DNA from: Ramicandelaber brevisporus
Lineage: Eukaryota; Kickxellomycota; Ramicandelaberales; Ramicandelaberaceae
Assembly (NCBI GenBank): GCA_025201865.1
Contig: MU602999.1
Coordinates: forward strand, 1-26,939
DNA: 26,939 bases
Direction of reading: 5' to 3'
Part shown: one piece after another, positions 25,873-26,939 of the stretch
Numbering within the stretch: the first letter of the stretch is position 1
Layout of the letters: every line of letters begins with the position of its first letter
Notes under the pieces: generated by a model
Told to the model about the DNA's origin: nothing
Database searches by the model: none
The model's input: only the letters and a program-made list of their open reading frames with translations
Position numbers and translations under genes: made by a program

Positions 25873-25890
25873 GCACTCTTACATTCAAGG

Positions 25891-26939
25891 ATGCTGTCAA
25901 ACCCGCTCAATCCCGCTGCCTCCAGCTCTGCTCTGCTTCCCGCTGACAGCTCTACCAGCGCTGCTCCATCATCCTTCCTGGTTCAGTCCAATCAATCTTT
26001 CCTGAATGGTAGCAATTCCACAACCATGTTTGGTGGTGCATCGTCCTTCCCCACGGCCAGCCTCTCCTTCATGGAAGCCTCTTTAGTGCCGTCTGTGATC
26101 CCCGCCGTATCCACCGCCACCGCCATTCCATCCAACCCAGCGTCCCTCATCCACCACGCGCACTACCATCACCAGCACTCCAGTTTACTGGATCCAACTC
26201 TGACAAGTTTCCTGTCCAATGGCAACATTAATGGCGAGCTGGTGTCCGTTCTGACCAATGTTGCATCTTCTGTGCAATTTGATGTACACAACGCACTCTC
26301 TGGTACTGGTAGTTCAGGTGTTACAGGTGCAACTGCCTCTCTTGGTGTGAATGGAGGTGCGGCTGCTCACGCGACCTCTCATCTTCTTCAATCTCTGCCA
26401 ACCTCATCCGCAAACTTGCTGCTCCCAGCCCCTAACAAGAGCACCCACAGCAACACAAACGTGGCAACGTTCGCAACAGCCACTGGCAACGCTCTACCTG
26501 GTCTTCAATACGACGACAACTCGTTCCTAGTCACGCCGGATAATTCTGTGGTGTCCTCTCTCGCAGCGACTCTCTTAGCATCGACTGGTGGTGCTGTTGC
26601 TGGCATTGACGGTGGTAACACAAACGACCTTCACCACCATCAACAACAACAGCAGCAGCAACAGCAACAAGCGGCACTTGCACTCCATCCCTTCCACCCT
26701 ACACCGCCTATCACTGCCACAAACGGTATTGCCACAGTTACAGACATTCTCGAGTTGCCAAGCAACACGGTTATCGCGCCACTTGAGCCATCTCATTCAC
26801 GTCAAAATTCACTGCGTGGCTCCGGCTCTGGCTCTGGCTCTGGCTCTGGTCGTGGTCGCCGTCCGACAACTCCCAAGACACGCTCTGCTTCTGTAAGTGG
26901 TGTTCCATCCGCTGCCATCGGTCCATTGTCGGCACTTGG
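25891..26939 (+). CDS. Ser/Thr/Ala/Asn-rich protein, N-terminal part (cut by right edge); possible regulator
   Basis: An ATG at 25891 opens a frame that stays free of stops to the window end, giving 349 complete codons. It begins MLSNPLNPAASSSALL. The composition is low complexity: Ser, Thr, Ala, Asn and Gly dominate, with scattered hydrophobic islands (SSLLDPTLTSFL-like, ELVSVLTNVASS). A His-Gln run lies near residues 248-262, a Gly-Ser repeat at about 310-318, and then a basic RGRRPTTPKTRSAS segment. No folded domain is visible yet. Such N-termini are common in transcription factors and other regulators of these organisms, and the very long leader agrees with that, but this is inference. 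A GTAAGT at 26893-26898 could be a splice donor, in which case the coding exon ends there. Confidence 0.7.
   Translation, partial: MLSNPLNPAASSSALLPADSSTSAAPSSFLVQSNQSFLNGSNSTTMFGGASSFPTASLSFMEASLVPSVIPAVSTATAIPSNPASLIHHAHYHHQHSSLLDPTLTSFLSNGNINGELVSVLTNVASSVQFDVHNALSGTGSSGVTGATASLGVNGGAAAHATSHLLQSLPTSSANLLLPAPNKSTHSNTNVATFATATGNALPGLQYDDNSFLVTPDNSVVSSLAATLLASTGGAVAGIDGGNTNDLHHHQQQQQQQQQQAALALHPFHPTPPITATNGIATVTDILELPSNTVIAPLEPSHSRQNSLRGSGSGSGSGSGRGRRPTTPKTRSASVSGVPSAAIGPLSAL
26893..26898 (+). other. Possible 5' splice site inside the right-edge coding region
   Basis: TCT/GTAAGT matches the common donor consensus. The reading frame stays open past it to the window end, so use of the site cannot be judged here. 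Confidence 0.25.

Larger units (their letters stand above)
22841..25890 (+). other. Very long pyrimidine-rich probable 5' leader of the right-edge gene
   Basis: For about 3 kb the plus strand is dominated by C and T (CTTTCT, TCTCTC, TTTTTCTTC) with CA microsatellites. This is the skew seen in shorter form in front of other genes here. Frames in this stretch are Ser/Phe/Thr/His-rich translations of low-complexity DNA and match no family. Several GT...AG intervals with good splice sites are present (listed separately), which suggests a multi-exon untranslated leader. Many short ATG-initiated frames would act as uORFs if retained. Confidence 0.45.

Noticed and set aside
1-26939. A functional gene cluster, or a mobile element or viral insertion
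   Set aside because: The gene functions are unrelated housekeeping roles, and I saw no transposase, reverse transcriptase, integrase, capsid or terminal repeats.

Overview
This is a eukaryotic nuclear window. It is gene-dense and almost intron-free on its left three quarters, with short intergenic gaps, homopolymer-rich coding regions (poly-Gln, poly-Asn, Ser/Thr runs) and microsatellite-rich 5' leaders. The recognisable genes are widespread eukaryotic housekeeping genes with an opisthokont flavour: AP-1 mu, dynactin p27, PDCD2 with a MYND finger, MERIT40/BABAM1, a class-I type cyclic nucleotide phosphodiesterase, a ZnT6-like zinc transporter subunit and kynurenine formamidase. An early-diverging fungus or a unicellular relative of fungi or animals fits best. 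The species cannot be named from sequence alone.

Layout, left to right: the 5' end of a roadblock/LAMTOR5-like gene (minus, cut by the window edge); an AT-rich gap; a GNAT-fold protein (+); a divergent uridine-kinase-like protein carrying an exact 99-bp tandem duplication (+); PDCD2/Tsr4 (+); AP-1 mu (-); kynurenine formamidase (-); a 942-residue Asn-rich protein of unknown function (+); a ZnT6-like CDF protein (+); dynactin subunit 6 (-); a GDT1/TMEM165 cation transporter (+); an 88-residue membrane protein that may be a complex I subunit (-); BABAM1/MERIT40 with a long Gln-rich N-terminus (+); and a cyclic nucleotide phosphodiesterase with two large insertions inside its catalytic domain (-). 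A gap of about 5.4 kb follows. It is strikingly pyrimidine-rich on the plus strand in its right half and leads into the start of a Ser/Thr/Ala-rich gene (+) that runs off the right edge.

The genes do not form a pathway cluster; this looks like ordinary eukaryotic gene order. Two themes recur. Simple repeats occur both in leaders and in coding regions. Conserved domains carry low-complexity insertions or extensions (AP-1 mu, PDCD2, kinase-like protein, phosphodiesterase, BABAM1). The most interesting single signal is the 99-bp duplication in the kinase-like gene. Each copy carries AAGGT at the same place, so splicing between the copies would remove exactly one unit. That is the arrangement expected of an intron arising by tandem duplication, or of a very recent in-frame insertion.
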